64,000 bases of DNA from Runella sp. SP2 (GCF_003711225.1 NZ_CP031030.1:2046001-2110000), one strand, 5' to 3'; numbered from the stretch's first letter, positions 8,797 to 18,637 are shown. The notes: generated by a model not told the origin, from the letters alone. Made by a program: numbers and translations.

Positions 8797-10332
8797 ATGG
8801 GAAAACCCACTGGATTCATTGAATTTGGCCGTGAGTTGCCAAGTAAGCGTAGCGTAGAAGAACGCCGCTTAGATTATAAAGAAATTGAATTGCTAGGGAC
8901 AACGGATGATGCCAAAAAACAAGCAGCTCGCTGCATGGATTGCGGTATTCCCTTTTGCCATAATGGCTGTCCACTAGGAAATATTATCCCAGAATTTAAC
9001 GACGCTGTTTACGAAGAAAACTGGGAATATGCTTACCAATTATTGACCAGTACCAACAACTTTCCAGAGTTTACGGGTCGCATTTGCCCTGCCCCCTGCG
9101 AAGCTTCATGCGTGTTGGGTATCAACAAACCTCCCGTTGCTATTGAGTACGTGGAGAAATCGATTATCGAAACGGCCTTTGCGAAGGGTTATGTTAAACC
9201 ACGCATTCCTGCCAAACGCACAGGTAAGAAAGTAGCAGTGATTGGCTCAGGCCCCGCAGGTTTGGCGGCAGCTGCTCAGCTTAACTATGCTGGACACTTG
9301 GTGACGCTTTTCGAGCGTGCCGACGAGGTAGGAGGGTTGCTTCGCTATGGTATTCCTGATTTTAAATTGGAAAAAACGGTCGTGGCACGTCGCGCAGCGG
9401 TGATGGCCGAAGAAGGAGTTGAGTTCAAGACGGGCGTAAACATTGGTGTGGATATTCAGGCGGAAGAAATTTTGCGTGAGTTCGACGCGGTGGTACTCGC
9501 CATTGGTTCAACCGAGCCTCGTGATATTCGTATTCCTGGCTGGGATAAATACATCGGGAAAGGTATTCACCCTGCGATGGAGTTTTTGAGCCAACAAAAC
9601 AAACGGGTGTCTGACATCGCGCGGGTGGTTGATCACCGTGGGGATAAGTACGTGAATGGCGAAATTTTGGCCACTGACAAACACGTAGTAGTGATTGGTG
9701 GTGGCGATACGGGTTCTGACTGCGTTGGAACGTCAAATCGCCACAAAGCGGCGACCATTACGCAAGTGGAAGTAATGCCTGCGCCAAAATACGATGATAA
9801 ACTTCAACCTTTTTATAAAGTTCGTGACGAAAAAACGCCTTGGCCTCAGTGGCCGTTGACGAAACGGACGTCAACTTCGCATGAAGAAGGTTGTGATCGT
9901 TTTTGGGCGATTGCCGTTCAAGAGTTTGTGGGCGATGGCGAAAAATTGACAGGTTTGCGCATTGCGGATATTACGGGTGAGCGCACGTTGGAAGATGGTC
10001 GCAAAGCGCCAATTACAGAAAATGAACGCGTAGTAAACTGCGATTTGGCACTTATTGCGGCGGGTTTTGTGCATCCTCAACAGTATTTAATCGAACAATT
10101 TGGCATCGAAACAGATATGCGTAAAAACATCAAAGCGGCTGAAAATAGTTATGCTACTTCAGTAGGAAAGGTGTTTGCCGCAGGTGACTGCCGTCGTGGA
10201 CAATCGTTGGTCGTTTGGGCGATTTCAGAAGGTCGCGAAGCAGCCCGCAAAGTTGATGAGTTCTTGATGGGCGAGTCGATGCTTGAAGCCAAAGAAGTGG
10301 GCATGTTCAATCCTGTCTTCTCTCACGCTTAG
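8797..10332 (+). CDS. gltD: Glutamate synthase, small (beta) subunit
   Basis: Oxidises NAD(P)H and passes electrons via FAD and [4Fe-4S] clusters to GltB. I chose the ATG at 8797 (MGKPTGFIEF, 511 residues), since this is the family's usual N-terminus and the longer frame from 8683 runs through the hairpin region. Cluster cysteines are Cys46, Cys49, Cys54, Cys58 and Cys97, Cys101, Cys105. The FAD Rossmann motif VAVIGSGPAGLAAA is near residue 147 and the NAD(P)H motif VVVIGGGDTGSD near residue 297. It lies downstream of gltB in the same direction, and the strong hairpin at 10401-10463 closes the unit. Confidence 0.96.
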   Translation: MGKPTGFIEFGRELPSKRSVEERRLDYKEIELLGTTDDAKKQAARCMDCGIPFCHNGCPLGNIIPEFNDAVYEENWEYAYQLLTSTNNFPEFTGRICPAPCEASCVLGINKPPVAIEYVEKSIIETAFAKGYVKPRIPAKRTGKKVAVIGSGPAGLAAAAQLNYAGHLVTLFERADEVGGLLRYGIPDFKLEKTVVARRAAVMAEEGVEFKTGVNIGVDIQAEEILREFDAVVLAIGSTEPRDIRIPGWDKYIGKGIHPAMEFLSQQNKRVSDIARVVDHRGDKYVNGEILATDKHVVVIGGGDTGSDCVGTSNRHKAATITQVEVMPAPKYDDKLQPFYKVRDEKTPWPQWPLTKRTSTSHEEGCDRFWAIAVQEFVGDGEKLTGLRIADITGERTLEDGRKAPITENERVVNCDLALIAAGFVHPQQYLIEQFGIETDMRKNIKAAENSYATSVGKVFAAGDCRRGQSLVVWAISEGREAARKVDEFLMGESMLEAKEVGMFNPVFSHA

Positions 10333-10339
10333 TTGTGGA

Positions 10340-10363
10340 CTGTTAATTGTTAACAGTTAACAG
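10340..10363 (+). repeat. CTGTTAA/TTAACAG inverted and tandem repeat
   Basis: CTGTTAA (10340-10346), three bases, then TTAACAG twice in tandem (10350-10356, 10357-10363). A small hairpin eight bases behind gltD, likely part of its 3' end or a minor interspersed repeat. Confidence 0.5.
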
Positions 10364-10400
10364 CTCTGGGCCTCGTGTGCGCAAGCACTTAAAGGCGATA

Positions 10401-10463
10401 AAAAATAGACTCCTTCTTGTTTCGATGAGGTGTTACCTCAAAGAGCAAGAAGGAGTTTTTTAT
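10401..10463. terminator. Branched bidirectional terminator
   Basis: ACTCCTTCTTG (10409-10419) pairs with CAAGAAGGAGT (10446-10456), flanked by an A-run on the left and T-run on the right. The loop carries a second hairpin, GAGGT (10427-10431) with ACCTC (10435-10439). It separates plus-strand gltD from the minus-strand lipoprotein gene. Confidence 0.8.
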
Positions 10464-10512
10464 TGGATACTAACTAAAGTTGTTGAAGTGATATGCGACT
10501 TTTGCTGCAAAA

Positions 10513-11295
10513 CTATCGGTTTGTTATTGCCCCTATGGTCAATGCTTGCGTACCAGTACCGCCAACTCTACCCCTTAAAATAATTGTGTAAAAACGCCCT
10601 TTGATGGGAGAAAGGGTAAATGTAGCAGGAGCAAGATTGGTGGTGGTCCCATTTAGCCGAACTTGAACGGGCAAGGCTGCACCACCCGTTGCAACGGGCG
10701 TGATGGCCACAAAATCGGAAGCTTTTTTGTAACCAACGTTGGTCATGGCAGGTGCGTAAGTGCCATTGTAACCTACGTCGTAGCCCGTCGTTGCATTAAC
10801 AATCGTATTGACAACCCGTATGTAAGCTTTAGAGGTATCTGCTGGCGTAAGTTTGTCTTCTACCACTAGCGGCTCAAGCGTGGCAGTAGCCGCAGAACCC
10901 ACCGCAAAAACCGAGTAATATTTGTTGGCTTCTAGCGGAACTGTCCCAGTCAGAAGTGAAACTTGTTGGTTACTTCCACTGGCAGGAACTACTACCTCAA
11001 CTTTGGCACTGCCCGCATCAATCGTTGCATAGTCAACTGCTGGGTAAATATTCCCATAGGTGATAACGCCTGGTGAGGCAGGGGCGACGGTAAGTACCCC
11101 TGAAAACTGACGGTCATTTACCAAAATACTCACACCTGGGCCGTCCGAAACCATGTGGTGGAATTTGACGCGTGCTCCAGCGGCAGGGGTAACAATCGTT
11201 AATTGGTCGCTTGATTCACCTATACACGCAAAAAGTCCAGCGGAAAGCGCACCTGCGAGCAAAATGCTTTTTATTATGGATTGAAATTTCTTCAT
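10513..11295 (-). CDS. DUF4397-type lipoprotein
   Basis: 260 residues. The N-terminus has a lysine pair, a hydrophobic stretch and a lipobox ending at Cys24 (AGLFAC), so it should be a lipid-anchored envelope protein. Two similar beta-rich segments follow: VKFHHMVSDGPGVSILVNDRQF near residue 43 and the YIRVVNTIVNATTGYDVGYNG region near 158. This ARVxFxH..P-x-VDVxVNG pattern is the DUF4397 signature. It lies 43 bases downstream of the SusD gene in the same direction, making it the third gene of a SusC-SusD-lipoprotein operon. It may be a surface ligand-binding accessory; the ligand is unknown. Confidence 0.75.
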   Translation of the reverse strand: MKKFQSIIKSILLAGALSAGLFACIGESSDQLTIVTPAAGARVKFHHMVSDGPGVSILVNDRQFSGVLTVAPASPGVITYGNIYPAVDYATIDAGSAKVEVVVPASGSNQQVSLLTGTVPLEANKYYSVFAVGSAATATLEPLVVEDKLTPADTSKAYIRVVNTIVNATTGYDVGYNGTYAPAMTNVGYKKASDFVAITPVATGGAALPVQVRLNGTTTNLAPATFTLSPIKGRFYTIILRGRVGGTGTQALTIGAITNR

Positions 11296-11338
11296 TGTTT
11301 GTTTCTTTTGGATTCGTAATTGGTTGAAAAACCTACGA

Positions 11339-12895
11339 TTAAGGTTGCATAAACCAAATTTCTTTGGTGTGATAATCCGCGTTTAATGCGCCTATTTTGT
11401 CCAACGCTGCGCGGTTCCAAACGTATTCGGAGTTGAAGCGTGGACGCAAACGATACGCCAATTTACCACCATTATCAGGGAATAAGGTAGAGCCTGTTGG
11501 CGGAGCAAATCCCTTGAAAATATCAGGACTATACTTATAACGACGCATATCAACCCAGCTTTCCATGTGGCCATGAACAAACATTGAAATATATTTTTGG
11601 GTCATAATGTCACTGAGTGTCAATGCCGCTGACGTTTGGGCAACGGCACTACTTTTGAGGTAAGCCGCCCGTTCGGTTGTAAAATTAGCACGGCCTGCTG
11701 CGTCGGTTGATGACATAAGTGAAAACACCCAATCCAAGTGTGCATTGATTCCTTTGTTGTAGGCATCAAAAGCCATGGCTTTGTCGCCTTTGATGAATGC
11801 GGCTTCAGCTTTTACAAACTGCATTTCCCAGTAAGTAATAATCGGATGAGCAGTGCCATTATCAAAAATAGATTTTCCTGTGGCAGGCGTAGTAGCCGTA
11901 GGCTGTGATTGTCCCCAGAAGTTGGCTACTCGATTGGTGCGTCCTGCTACGTTGTTTGCATCACCAAGCCCTACGTTAACACCTCTAAATACTTTATCAT
12001 CGCTTGCTGTAAGCATGGCAGCCATACGTGGGTCGATGGCACCAGGGAAAAGTGTACCATTAAATAAGTTAACCAAATAGTTGCTTGGGCGGAAAGCGTT
12101 CATATTGTTACGAAGCGGTCCCCAAAAGTTAGCATCGGTTGTGTTAGTTCCTCCGTGTGGGATGTAAAAATTATCCGCATTGCTACTGAATGAGGCATCT
12201 ACAAACTTAATAACAGCATCAGGATTGTACGTTTTTTTGTTGCTGATGTGGTTGGCATTACGCGCCAAAATCGCATTTACAAACTTAATCCATTTGGTAC
12301 GGTCTCCTTTGTAAACCAAGTCGCCACGGTTAAGGGAAGCAACAGATACACCACCGTCGGTACGAGAGAGGTCGGCAAGGGCTTCCGTTCCGAGTCGGAC
12401 TACCTCTTTGTAAACGTCTTCTTGCGAATCGTACTCAAATACGTAACGGTTTGGCTCCCATGCCTGCTTCAAAATCATCTCGCCGTTGGCGTCGGTGGTG
12501 CTTTGCCAGCCCCAAGTACGGAGGGCTTTGGCCACACCTACATAGTCCCACTGTTGTTTGGCAGTCGCATCTTCGATGACCAAATCCACATTTTTACCGA
12601 TTGACCAATAGTGTGAACGCCACATTTCGCCGCCATTATCGCTTCCTGCTACGTAGCCGTGGCGATCCCAGGCATTTCCTGCGGCAGTTGCTAACCAATA
12701 TTGGCAGTATTGTCCCGTAAAACGACCGTCAAAAGTTTCGGCACGGGCCATTTGACTGAGCATTGGAGGAAGCAATGCAAATCCTTGGGATACTTGGGGG
12801 AAACTAGGGTCAAAATTTACGTCTAAGTATTTTTCACAACTTGTTAGTCCCACCCCTAGCAGGGTAACAAGTGATATAAGTTTTATCTTTTTCAT
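11339..12895 (-). CDS. SusD/RagB-family nutrient-binding lipoprotein
   Basis: 518 residues with a signal peptide and lipobox ending at Cys20 (GVGLTSC), followed by the EKYLDVNFDP start typical of the SusD-like group that includes the second pair in this window. SusD proteins sit on the cell surface and hand ligand to the partner SusC channel. Tetratricopeptide-like helical sequence spans the first half, and the C-terminus holds the aromatic-rich RPRFNSEYVWN segment. It lies 45 bases downstream of the SusC gene. No glycoside hydrolase or regulator flanks this pair, so the substrate cannot be inferred; pairs without enzymes may import peptides or other non-glycan nutrients. Confidence 0.88.
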   Translation of the reverse strand: MKKIKLISLVTLLGVGLTSCEKYLDVNFDPSFPQVSQGFALLPPMLSQMARAETFDGRFTGQYCQYWLATAAGNAWDRHGYVAGSDNGGEMWRSHYWSIGKNVDLVIEDATAKQQWDYVGVAKALRTWGWQSTTDANGEMILKQAWEPNRYVFEYDSQEDVYKEVVRLGTEALADLSRTDGGVSVASLNRGDLVYKGDRTKWIKFVNAILARNANHISNKKTYNPDAVIKFVDASFSSNADNFYIPHGGTNTTDANFWGPLRNNMNAFRPSNYLVNLFNGTLFPGAIDPRMAAMLTASDDKVFRGVNVGLGDANNVAGRTNRVANFWGQSQPTATTPATGKSIFDNGTAHPIITYWEMQFVKAEAAFIKGDKAMAFDAYNKGINAHLDWVFSLMSSTDAAGRANFTTERAAYLKSSAVAQTSAALTLSDIMTQKYISMFVHGHMESWVDMRRYKYSPDIFKGFAPPTGSTLFPDNGGKLAYRLRPRFNSEYVWNRAALDKIGALNADYHTKEIWFMQP

Positions 12896-12940
12896 TTTAT
12901 AGTCTGTTTAAAATCTCAATGAACTGTGCGTAAGCAGCTA

Positions 12941-15900
12941 CTAGAAAGAAAAATTCAAACCCGCAGTAATGGTACGTGGTAAGGCCAACGTTCCATAATC
13001 AAAACCACGTGCTCCGATACCCAGTGTACCCGCACTTGTTCCGTTTACATCGGGGTCAGCGCCTGTATAATTGGTTAAGAGGAATAGTTCATTTCCAGAA
13101 ACAAAGACGCTTCCTGAACGGAATATTTTCTGCTTGTCTAAGATAGACTGAGGGAAGCTGTAACGGAGCGTTACGTCGCGCAAACGAATCCAGTTGATGT
13201 CTTTTTCAACAAAACTTTCTTCGGTGAATGCCCCATAAAAATCGGAACGGAATTGCGGAGTAACTTGGATGGTATTTGGCGTAGGTGCGTCGCTGTCTTC
13301 ACGGCCATCGCGTAATACACCTTTGAAAACATAAGGATTATTGCGGTCGAGAACGCGCGTAGAAAGACCATTGCGGAACATGTACATTTCGTTTCCGTTG
13401 AAAACGTCACCGCCTTTACGAATGTCTAACAACACCGAAAGTGACCAATTTTTGAAGCGAACTGAATTTTGAAATCCTAACATAAAGTCAGGGTTACGGT
13501 CTCCGATGGGCAAGAAAACAGGGTTAGAAATAGGCAGACCTGTGCTTGGGCTGACAAGAATATCCCCGCGTTTGTTGCGCAAGTAGCTGTACCCTGCCAA
13601 TGCCGTAGTTTTACCCTCACCACGGGTGTTTACGTACGATAAATTAGGGTAGAAAGAGCTTTGGTTGGGCGCCATGGCACTTGCCCGAACGTTTCCGTAC
13701 AGCCATGTGTCCGAGTTGTAATATTCCGCCACTTCACCAGGAAGGCTCACTACTTCATTCAGAAGACGCGTAAAATTGAGGTTCATGTCCCACTGAACAT
13801 TCTTTGCTTTGATGGGCGTAATGTTCAATTGAGCTTCAAGTCCGCTGTTACGAATTTCACCACCGTTCAACAAACCAAAAATAAATCCAGTACCGTAGCT
13901 CAAACGTTGGGTGGTGATTTGGTCAAAATTGCTTTTGTTGAAGTACGTTACATCCAAACCTACGCGATTTTTGAAGAAACGTAGCTCTACGCCAGTTTCA
14001 AAACTCCGACCCCGCTCTGGGCGTAAGTTTTCGTTGCCTCCGTAGAAGTCATACAAAAAGCCACCACCCGTTGTGGTTTGTGGTACGAGGCGAGGACGCG
14101 TACGGTAAGGGGTTGCGTCGTTACCAACTTCAGCGTAGGCAAAGCGAACTTTTCCATAGCTCAAAATTTGTTGCTGCTCAAACGAAGGAAGCTCTGTGAA
14201 AACAAATCCTAAACTAACCGATGGATAAAAGAAAGAGTTGTTCTGAACAGGCAAGGTCGATGACCAGTCATTACGCCCCGTAACGGTTAAGTACAACATG
14301 TCGGCGTAGCTCAGATTTAGCGAGCCCAACACACTCACCAAACGGCGTTGAAGAAGGGTAGCTTTGTTACGTTGGGTGCTATTCAACGTGTTGTTGATAC
14401 TGTTGAAGTCGGGCAAATAAAGCTGCTCTCCGTAAATAGCCGTTGTTTCGTAGCGGCGGTCATCTACGGTTGTACCCACCATGAGAGATGTTTTTAGCTT
14501 GCCAAAATCTTTTTTAGCGGTAGCGCGGAAGTTACCGTTGAGTAATTGACTGTTTTCAGTAGCATTTTCCACAAACCCTTTGGCCGTAATACCTGCGTTG
14601 GATTCTGGATGTTGGAAGCGGTTATAACGCGTCGAGAAAACATCAGCCCCTAAAATTCCTGCTAACGTAAGCCAAGGTGTTACGTTATAGTCCAACTGAA
14701 TGTTCCCAACAGTGCGGTTGATTCGGTTGCTGTTGATGTTCTTATACACGTTGAAGAACGGGTTATCCAAGTCGTTGGCATCTTCGCCGAAAGTACGGAA
14801 ACGGCGGCCGTCTGCCGTGAGGTATTGTCGCGCATCTAAATAAAACGGGAATGCCAACATCCCAATTAAAAACCCTTGAGCACTACGAAGTGGTTGGAGG
14901 TTGTTGGTCCCGATGTAATTGAAGGAGGTGGTTGCCCGCAAATTCTTCGTAATTTGTCCTACTCCAGTCAAACGAATGTTAATCTGGTCCATTTTGTTGG
15001 TAGGTACCACTCCTTTGTCCGAAATATATGAAGTTGATAAGCGATAGGTCGCTTTTTCACTTCCACCTTCCACAGTTACGTTGTGCGACTGACGAAGTCC
15101 TTGTTGGAAGAAATTACCAACGTTATCAAAGACTTTGCCGCCACCTTCGCCGATTTGTGACACTTCACCCCCAAAATAAGAAAAGTTGTTTGGGTTAAAT
15201 ACGCCGTTGAAACCACGTCCGTAAGTGGTTTGTCCTTCAGGGAAACGATACACATCGCGAACACTCAATGAACCATTGTAGGTGATTTTGCCACGACCTG
15301 TGCCGCCTTTTTTGGTCGTGATAACAATCGCACCGTTGGCAGCTTCGATACCGTACAAGGCAGCGGCTTCTGGCCCTTTTAGGATGGTAACTGTCTCAAT
15401 GTCGTTGGGGTTAATATCCGCTGCACGGTTTTGGTAGTCCATGTCACGGTTGGGGCGGTCAGAAACCAATGCTCCTTGAGCAAAGGTGTTGTTTGAAATA
15501 GGCAAACCATCAACCACATAAAGCGGTTGGTTGCTATTTCCGATAGAACCCGCACCGCGCAACTGAATAACGGCCGAGCCACCCGCAGTACCGCTGGTTG
15601 GGGTCATTTGAAGACCTGCTACCCGTCCTTGAAGTCCCATCATGAAGTTGTCCCGCTGAGAGTCCAACAAATCTTGCCCTTTTACTTCCTGCACGGCATA
15701 ACCCAGCGCACGTTTCTCTTGTTTTACCCCAAGGGCAGTTACCACGACTTCATTTAAGATGTTTTCGTCGTTTTCTAGCAAAACATTGATGGTATTGTTA
15801 CTCCCAACTTTCACTTCTTGGCGAATGTAGCCAATGTAGCTAAAAATGAGTACTGCATTGTTAGGAGCATTTACCTTAAACTCTCCGTTGGCATCCGTGG

Positions 15901-16066
15901 TTGTACCTTTGGAAGTCCCTTTGACAACGATGCTTACACCTGGAAGCACGCTGTTGTCGGATGAACTGGTGACTTTTCCCTCGATGAGTCGCCCTTGTGC
16001 CCATGTCGTAAGACATGTGCCAAAAACAACTAGAAAAGCCATACTTCGATGAAGAAGTTTTTTCAT
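12941..16066 (-). CDS. SusC/RagA-family TonB-linked outer-membrane transporter
   Basis: 1041 residues. After a signal peptide (MKKLLHRSMAFLVVFGTCLTTWAQ) comes the carboxypeptidase-D-like regulatory domain (GKVTSSSDNSVLPGVSIVVKG), then the LNEVVVTALGVKQEKRALGYA segment before the plug, the plug itself (LRGAGSIGNSNQPLYVVDG and IETVTILKGPEAAALYG), and a long beta barrel ending in the C-terminal F. It works as the energy-dependent channel under the SusD lid. It is the first gene of the minus-strand operon running to 10513, and its upstream region carries iterated CGGATTT motifs. Confidence 0.93.
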   Translation of the reverse strand: MKKLLHRSMAFLVVFGTCLTTWAQGRLIEGKVTSSSDNSVLPGVSIVVKGTSKGTTTDANGEFKVNAPNNAVLIFSYIGYIRQEVKVGSNNTINVLLENDENILNEVVVTALGVKQEKRALGYAVQEVKGQDLLDSQRDNFMMGLQGRVAGLQMTPTSGTAGGSAVIQLRGAGSIGNSNQPLYVVDGLPISNNTFAQGALVSDRPNRDMDYQNRAADINPNDIETVTILKGPEAAALYGIEAANGAIVITTKKGGTGRGKITYNGSLSVRDVYRFPEGQTTYGRGFNGVFNPNNFSYFGGEVSQIGEGGGKVFDNVGNFFQQGLRQSHNVTVEGGSEKATYRLSTSYISDKGVVPTNKMDQINIRLTGVGQITKNLRATTSFNYIGTNNLQPLRSAQGFLIGMLAFPFYLDARQYLTADGRRFRTFGEDANDLDNPFFNVYKNINSNRINRTVGNIQLDYNVTPWLTLAGILGADVFSTRYNRFQHPESNAGITAKGFVENATENSQLLNGNFRATAKKDFGKLKTSLMVGTTVDDRRYETTAIYGEQLYLPDFNSINNTLNSTQRNKATLLQRRLVSVLGSLNLSYADMLYLTVTGRNDWSSTLPVQNNSFFYPSVSLGFVFTELPSFEQQQILSYGKVRFAYAEVGNDATPYRTRPRLVPQTTTGGGFLYDFYGGNENLRPERGRSFETGVELRFFKNRVGLDVTYFNKSNFDQITTQRLSYGTGFIFGLLNGGEIRNSGLEAQLNITPIKAKNVQWDMNLNFTRLLNEVVSLPGEVAEYYNSDTWLYGNVRASAMAPNQSSFYPNLSYVNTRGEGKTTALAGYSYLRNKRGDILVSPSTGLPISNPVFLPIGDRNPDFMLGFQNSVRFKNWSLSVLLDIRKGGDVFNGNEMYMFRNGLSTRVLDRNNPYVFKGVLRDGREDSDAPTPNTIQVTPQFRSDFYGAFTEESFVEKDINWIRLRDVTLRYSFPQSILDKQKIFRSGSVFVSGNELFLLTNYTGADPDVNGTSAGTLGIGARGFDYGTLALPRTITAGLNFSF

Positions 16067-16115
16067 AGTGAATGAATTTGGTTGTTAGAAATGATAAGTT
16101 GAGGTGAACTAAATT

Positions 16116-16226
16116 CGGATTTACTTCAAAAAAAATCAAAAACGTTCGGATTTGCAATGTTTTTCCGAATAAAATTGCATGAGTGTGCGGTTTAGAAGCT
16201 TAAATGATGCGGATTTGTGCGGATTT
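16116..16226. promoter_or_regulatory. Iterated CGGATTT motifs upstream of SusC
   Basis: CGGATTT occurs at 16116-16122, 16147-16153, 16210-16216 and 16220-16226, with the opposite orientation TCCGAAT near 16163. They lie within 160 bases upstream of the minus-strand susC start and could be operator half-sites. No regulator gene is adjacent. Confidence 0.35.
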
Positions 16227-16302
16227 TTGCACGGATGAAAGTAGGGGTGTAAATTCGCGGTAAATGTATATCCTTTTTGGTTCTTAAAATTCCGAACTTA
16301 CT

Positions 16303-17331
16303 ATGTCTGTAACCATTGCCCCGATTCAGGAGAGCCTCCCTGCGTACCTTTCAGCGCATCAGTACTCCAAAGTTGTCGTTATTGCCGATACAAATACCAA
16401 AAAGCACTGCTACGCTAAGGTAAAACCTCATTTGCCCAAACATGAACTGATTGTCGTGCCAGCGGGAGAGCAGCACAAAACCCTGGCAACTTGTGAAAAG
16501 ATTTGGGGCGAAATGACTAAAGCACAACTCGACCGTCACGCGGTTGTTTTTAACTTGGGTGGAGGAGTGATTGGAGACATGGGCGGGTTTTGTGCCGCTA
16601 CTTACAAAAGAGGGATTGATTTTGTTCAAATCCCGACGACGCTGCTTTCTCAAGTGGATGCCAGCGTGGGTGGAAAATTAGGAATCGACTTCCAAGGTTT
16701 TAAAAACCATTTAGGAGTTTTTACTCAACCAAAAAATGTTTTGATTGACGCATCCTTTTTGTCAACCCTTCCGTATATAGAATTGCGCTCTGGATTTGCC
16801 GAAATTGTGAAGCATTGTTTGATTGCGGATGCCGCCAAGTGGGAAGAAATTCGTAAAAAAGACTTTGAAGAACAAAATTGGAACAACCTGATTGCGCATT
16901 CGGTTGAAATCAAGAAAAAAGTTGTAGCCACAGATCCAACGGAAAAAGGGCTTCGCAAAATCTTAAATTTTGGACATACCATTGGCCATGCGGTAGAAAC
17001 CTATTTTTTGAGCAAACCTCCCAAAGAGCGGTTGCTGCATGGGGAAGCAATTGCGGCGGGGATGATTATGGAAACCTATTTGGCTTACCGCAAAAAAATG
17101 GTGGATTTGCAAACACTTGAGCAGGTTGAGGAGTTTATATTTTCAGTGTTTGGCAAAGCCGATGTCCAGTTTTCGGATGCGCCAACAGTGATTGCGCTGG
17201 CACAGCAAGACAAAAAGAACCGAGGAGGAGAGTTGCGTTTTTCACTGCTAGATGGCATCGGAACGTGTGCGTATGATGTGAAAGTGACACCAGCTGAAAT
17301 CCAACAAGCTATCGCTTATTACGTAGGTTAA
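16303..17331 (+). CDS. aroB: 3-dehydroquinate synthase
   Basis: Converts DAHP to 3-dehydroquinate, the second step of the shikimate route to aromatic amino acids, using NAD and a divalent metal. 342 residues, slightly short but complete. Landmarks: the nucleotide-binding NLGGGVIGDMGGF near residue 84, QIPTTLLSQVDASVGGKLGID near 109, the substrate/metal segment SGFAEIVKHCLI near 163, and LNFGHTIGHAVE near 221 with the metal-binding histidines. It is divergent from the SusC operon, with a 236-base shared upstream region. A lipoprotein gene follows 100 bases later, apparently with its own start signals. Confidence 0.95.
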   Translation: MSVTIAPIQESLPAYLSAHQYSKVVVIADTNTKKHCYAKVKPHLPKHELIVVPAGEQHKTLATCEKIWGEMTKAQLDRHAVVFNLGGGVIGDMGGFCAATYKRGIDFVQIPTTLLSQVDASVGGKLGIDFQGFKNHLGVFTQPKNVLIDASFLSTLPYIELRSGFAEIVKHCLIADAAKWEEIRKKDFEEQNWNNLIAHSVEIKKKVVATDPTEKGLRKILNFGHTIGHAVETYFLSKPPKERLLHGEAIAAGMIMETYLAYRKKMVDLQTLEQVEEFIFSVFGKADVQFSDAPTVIALAQQDKKNRGGELRFSLLDGIGTCAYDVKVTPAEIQQAIAYYVG

Positions 17332-17432
17332 TTTGGGTGATAGTAAGTTTTGCAGTAAAAAATTTGCTTTTGTAGAAAATTTCGTATTTTTAATCAAATA
17401 TTCTCTCAAACACCCCAAACCACGAACTATCT

Positions 17433-18002
17433 ATGAAGCTTGTCAAACTTTTACTGCTTGGATGTGTTGTTGTTATTGTGGCAGCAAGTTGCAACACGAG
17501 TCAGAAAATTTTTGTTGAACACGATTACAGTTACGAAACTAATTTCAAAGCCTACAGCACGTACGCTTTCTTGGAATGTGAACGTGATACGGGTAATGTG
17601 TGTACAGAAGTCTATAATGCCATCCACCGACAGATGCAAGCGCGTGGATATCGGCTTACTACCAATAAACCTTCTTTGTTGGTCAATTACGGTATTTTCT
17701 ACGATAATTTGCGCTACCAAGGGTACATGCAGCCCGTGATTAAAAACTGGGTGGATACTGAAGATGATTCGTTTAAATACGAACCCATTCGCTATTCGCT
17801 CGACAAAGGTACAATCATTGTATCGCTAATTGATGCAGATACGGATCAGGTTGTTTGGCGTGGATATGCGGCGGGCATTTTTAAGAATCCCAATGCTGCC
17901 AATAATTATTATCGAAACGTAGTGCGGACGATTTTTGACCAATATCCGCTGTTTGCATCGGGGTATGACCCACGAGGCGGTGGACAATCCAATGGTCGTT
18001 AA
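17433..18002 (+). CDS. DUF4136-type lipoprotein
   Basis: 189 residues with a hydrophobic signal and lipobox ending at Cys20 (VAASC). The body matches the DUF4136 pattern: DYSYETNFKAYSTYAFLE near the start, then AIHRQMQARGYRLTTNKPSLLVNYGIFYD, and VSLIDADTDQVVWRGYAAG near residue 132. Such proteins are small periplasm- or outer-membrane-facing lipoproteins of unknown role, common in Bacteroidota and Proteobacteria. It is a single gene ending at the strong convergent terminator 18015-18050. Confidence 0.75.
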   Translation: MKLVKLLLLGCVVVIVAASCNTSQKIFVEHDYSYETNFKAYSTYAFLECERDTGNVCTEVYNAIHRQMQARGYRLTTNKPSLLVNYGIFYDNLRYQGYMQPVIKNWVDTEDDSFKYEPIRYSLDKGTIIVSLIDADTDQVVWRGYAAGIFKNPNAANNYYRNVVRTIFDQYPLFASGYDPRGGGQSNGR

Positions 18003-18014
18003 TTGCTGAGATAC

Positions 18015-18050
18015 ACAAAAAAAGGACGTCCAACGACGTCCTTTTTTTGT
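18015..18050. terminator. Bidirectional intrinsic terminator
   Basis: A perfect 16-bp stem: ACAAAAAAAGGACGTC (18015-18030), loop CAAC, and its complement to 18050. A- and T-runs on the two sides serve both the plus-strand DUF4136 gene and the minus-strand gene ending at 18074. Confidence 0.92.
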
Positions 18051-18073
18051 GCTAAAGCTTTTTCGCAAGCTGA

Positions 18074-18637
18074 CTAATAGATGGTTCCTACAATAGAAAA
18101 CGATTTTTTATCGGTTAAAGACAGGTGCTGAAAACCAGAAATTTCGTACGTTTTTATTAACCAAACCCCTTCTGGTCGCATTCCACAGGTGAGGCGGAGC
18201 TGTTTTTCAGAATCATACAGTTTATTTTCTTCTTTCAACGAAACTTCGATGATGGAAGGCATCTGGGTTTTATCATCGAAGATCACCTTCAAAGACTGAA
18301 CGGGCTGATTTTCGCCTTTTTTGAGGGAATAAAGGTTGGTTTTGGGCGCTGGTTGCGTGGTTTCGTAGCTAGATTGATATGCCTGTTTGTTAATATCCGC
18401 CTGGATAAACAGGTCTAATTCTTTGGCCCAATTAATTTCATTTGTTTGCTTTGATTCGCTTTCACCATCAAGCGACATTTTTTTGTCAACCGTCGGTTTG
18501 CGTTTTTCTAATTCACGAAGCTGTGATTCGATGAAGCCTTTTAAATCAAAATACGACTTAACTTGGTTGGTTTCGGTTTGGGGCTGGCAGGCAGCGAGGA
18601 AAACGAGCGCGACGAAAATACAAAAAAGTGGTTTCAT
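18074..18637 (-). CDS. Hypothetical lipoprotein
   Basis: 187 residues with a clear type-II signal, LVFLAAC ending at Cys17. The mature part starts with a charged, probably helical segment (KGFIESQLRELEKRKPTVDKKM) and ends in a beta-rich region (LTCGMRPEGVWLIKTYEISGFQHLSL). I recognise no family. It lies 37 bases downstream of gpmI in the same direction and is probably the last gene of the eno-to-gpmI cluster, closed by the terminator at 18015-18050. Confidence 0.75.
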   Translation of the reverse strand: MKPLFCIFVALVFLAACQPQTETNQVKSYFDLKGFIESQLRELEKRKPTVDKKMSLDGESESKQTNEINWAKELDLFIQADINKQAYQSSYETTQPAPKTNLYSLKKGENQPVQSLKVIFDDKTQMPSIIEVSLKEENKLYDSEKQLRLTCGMRPEGVWLIKTYEISGFQHLSLTDKKSFSIVGTIY

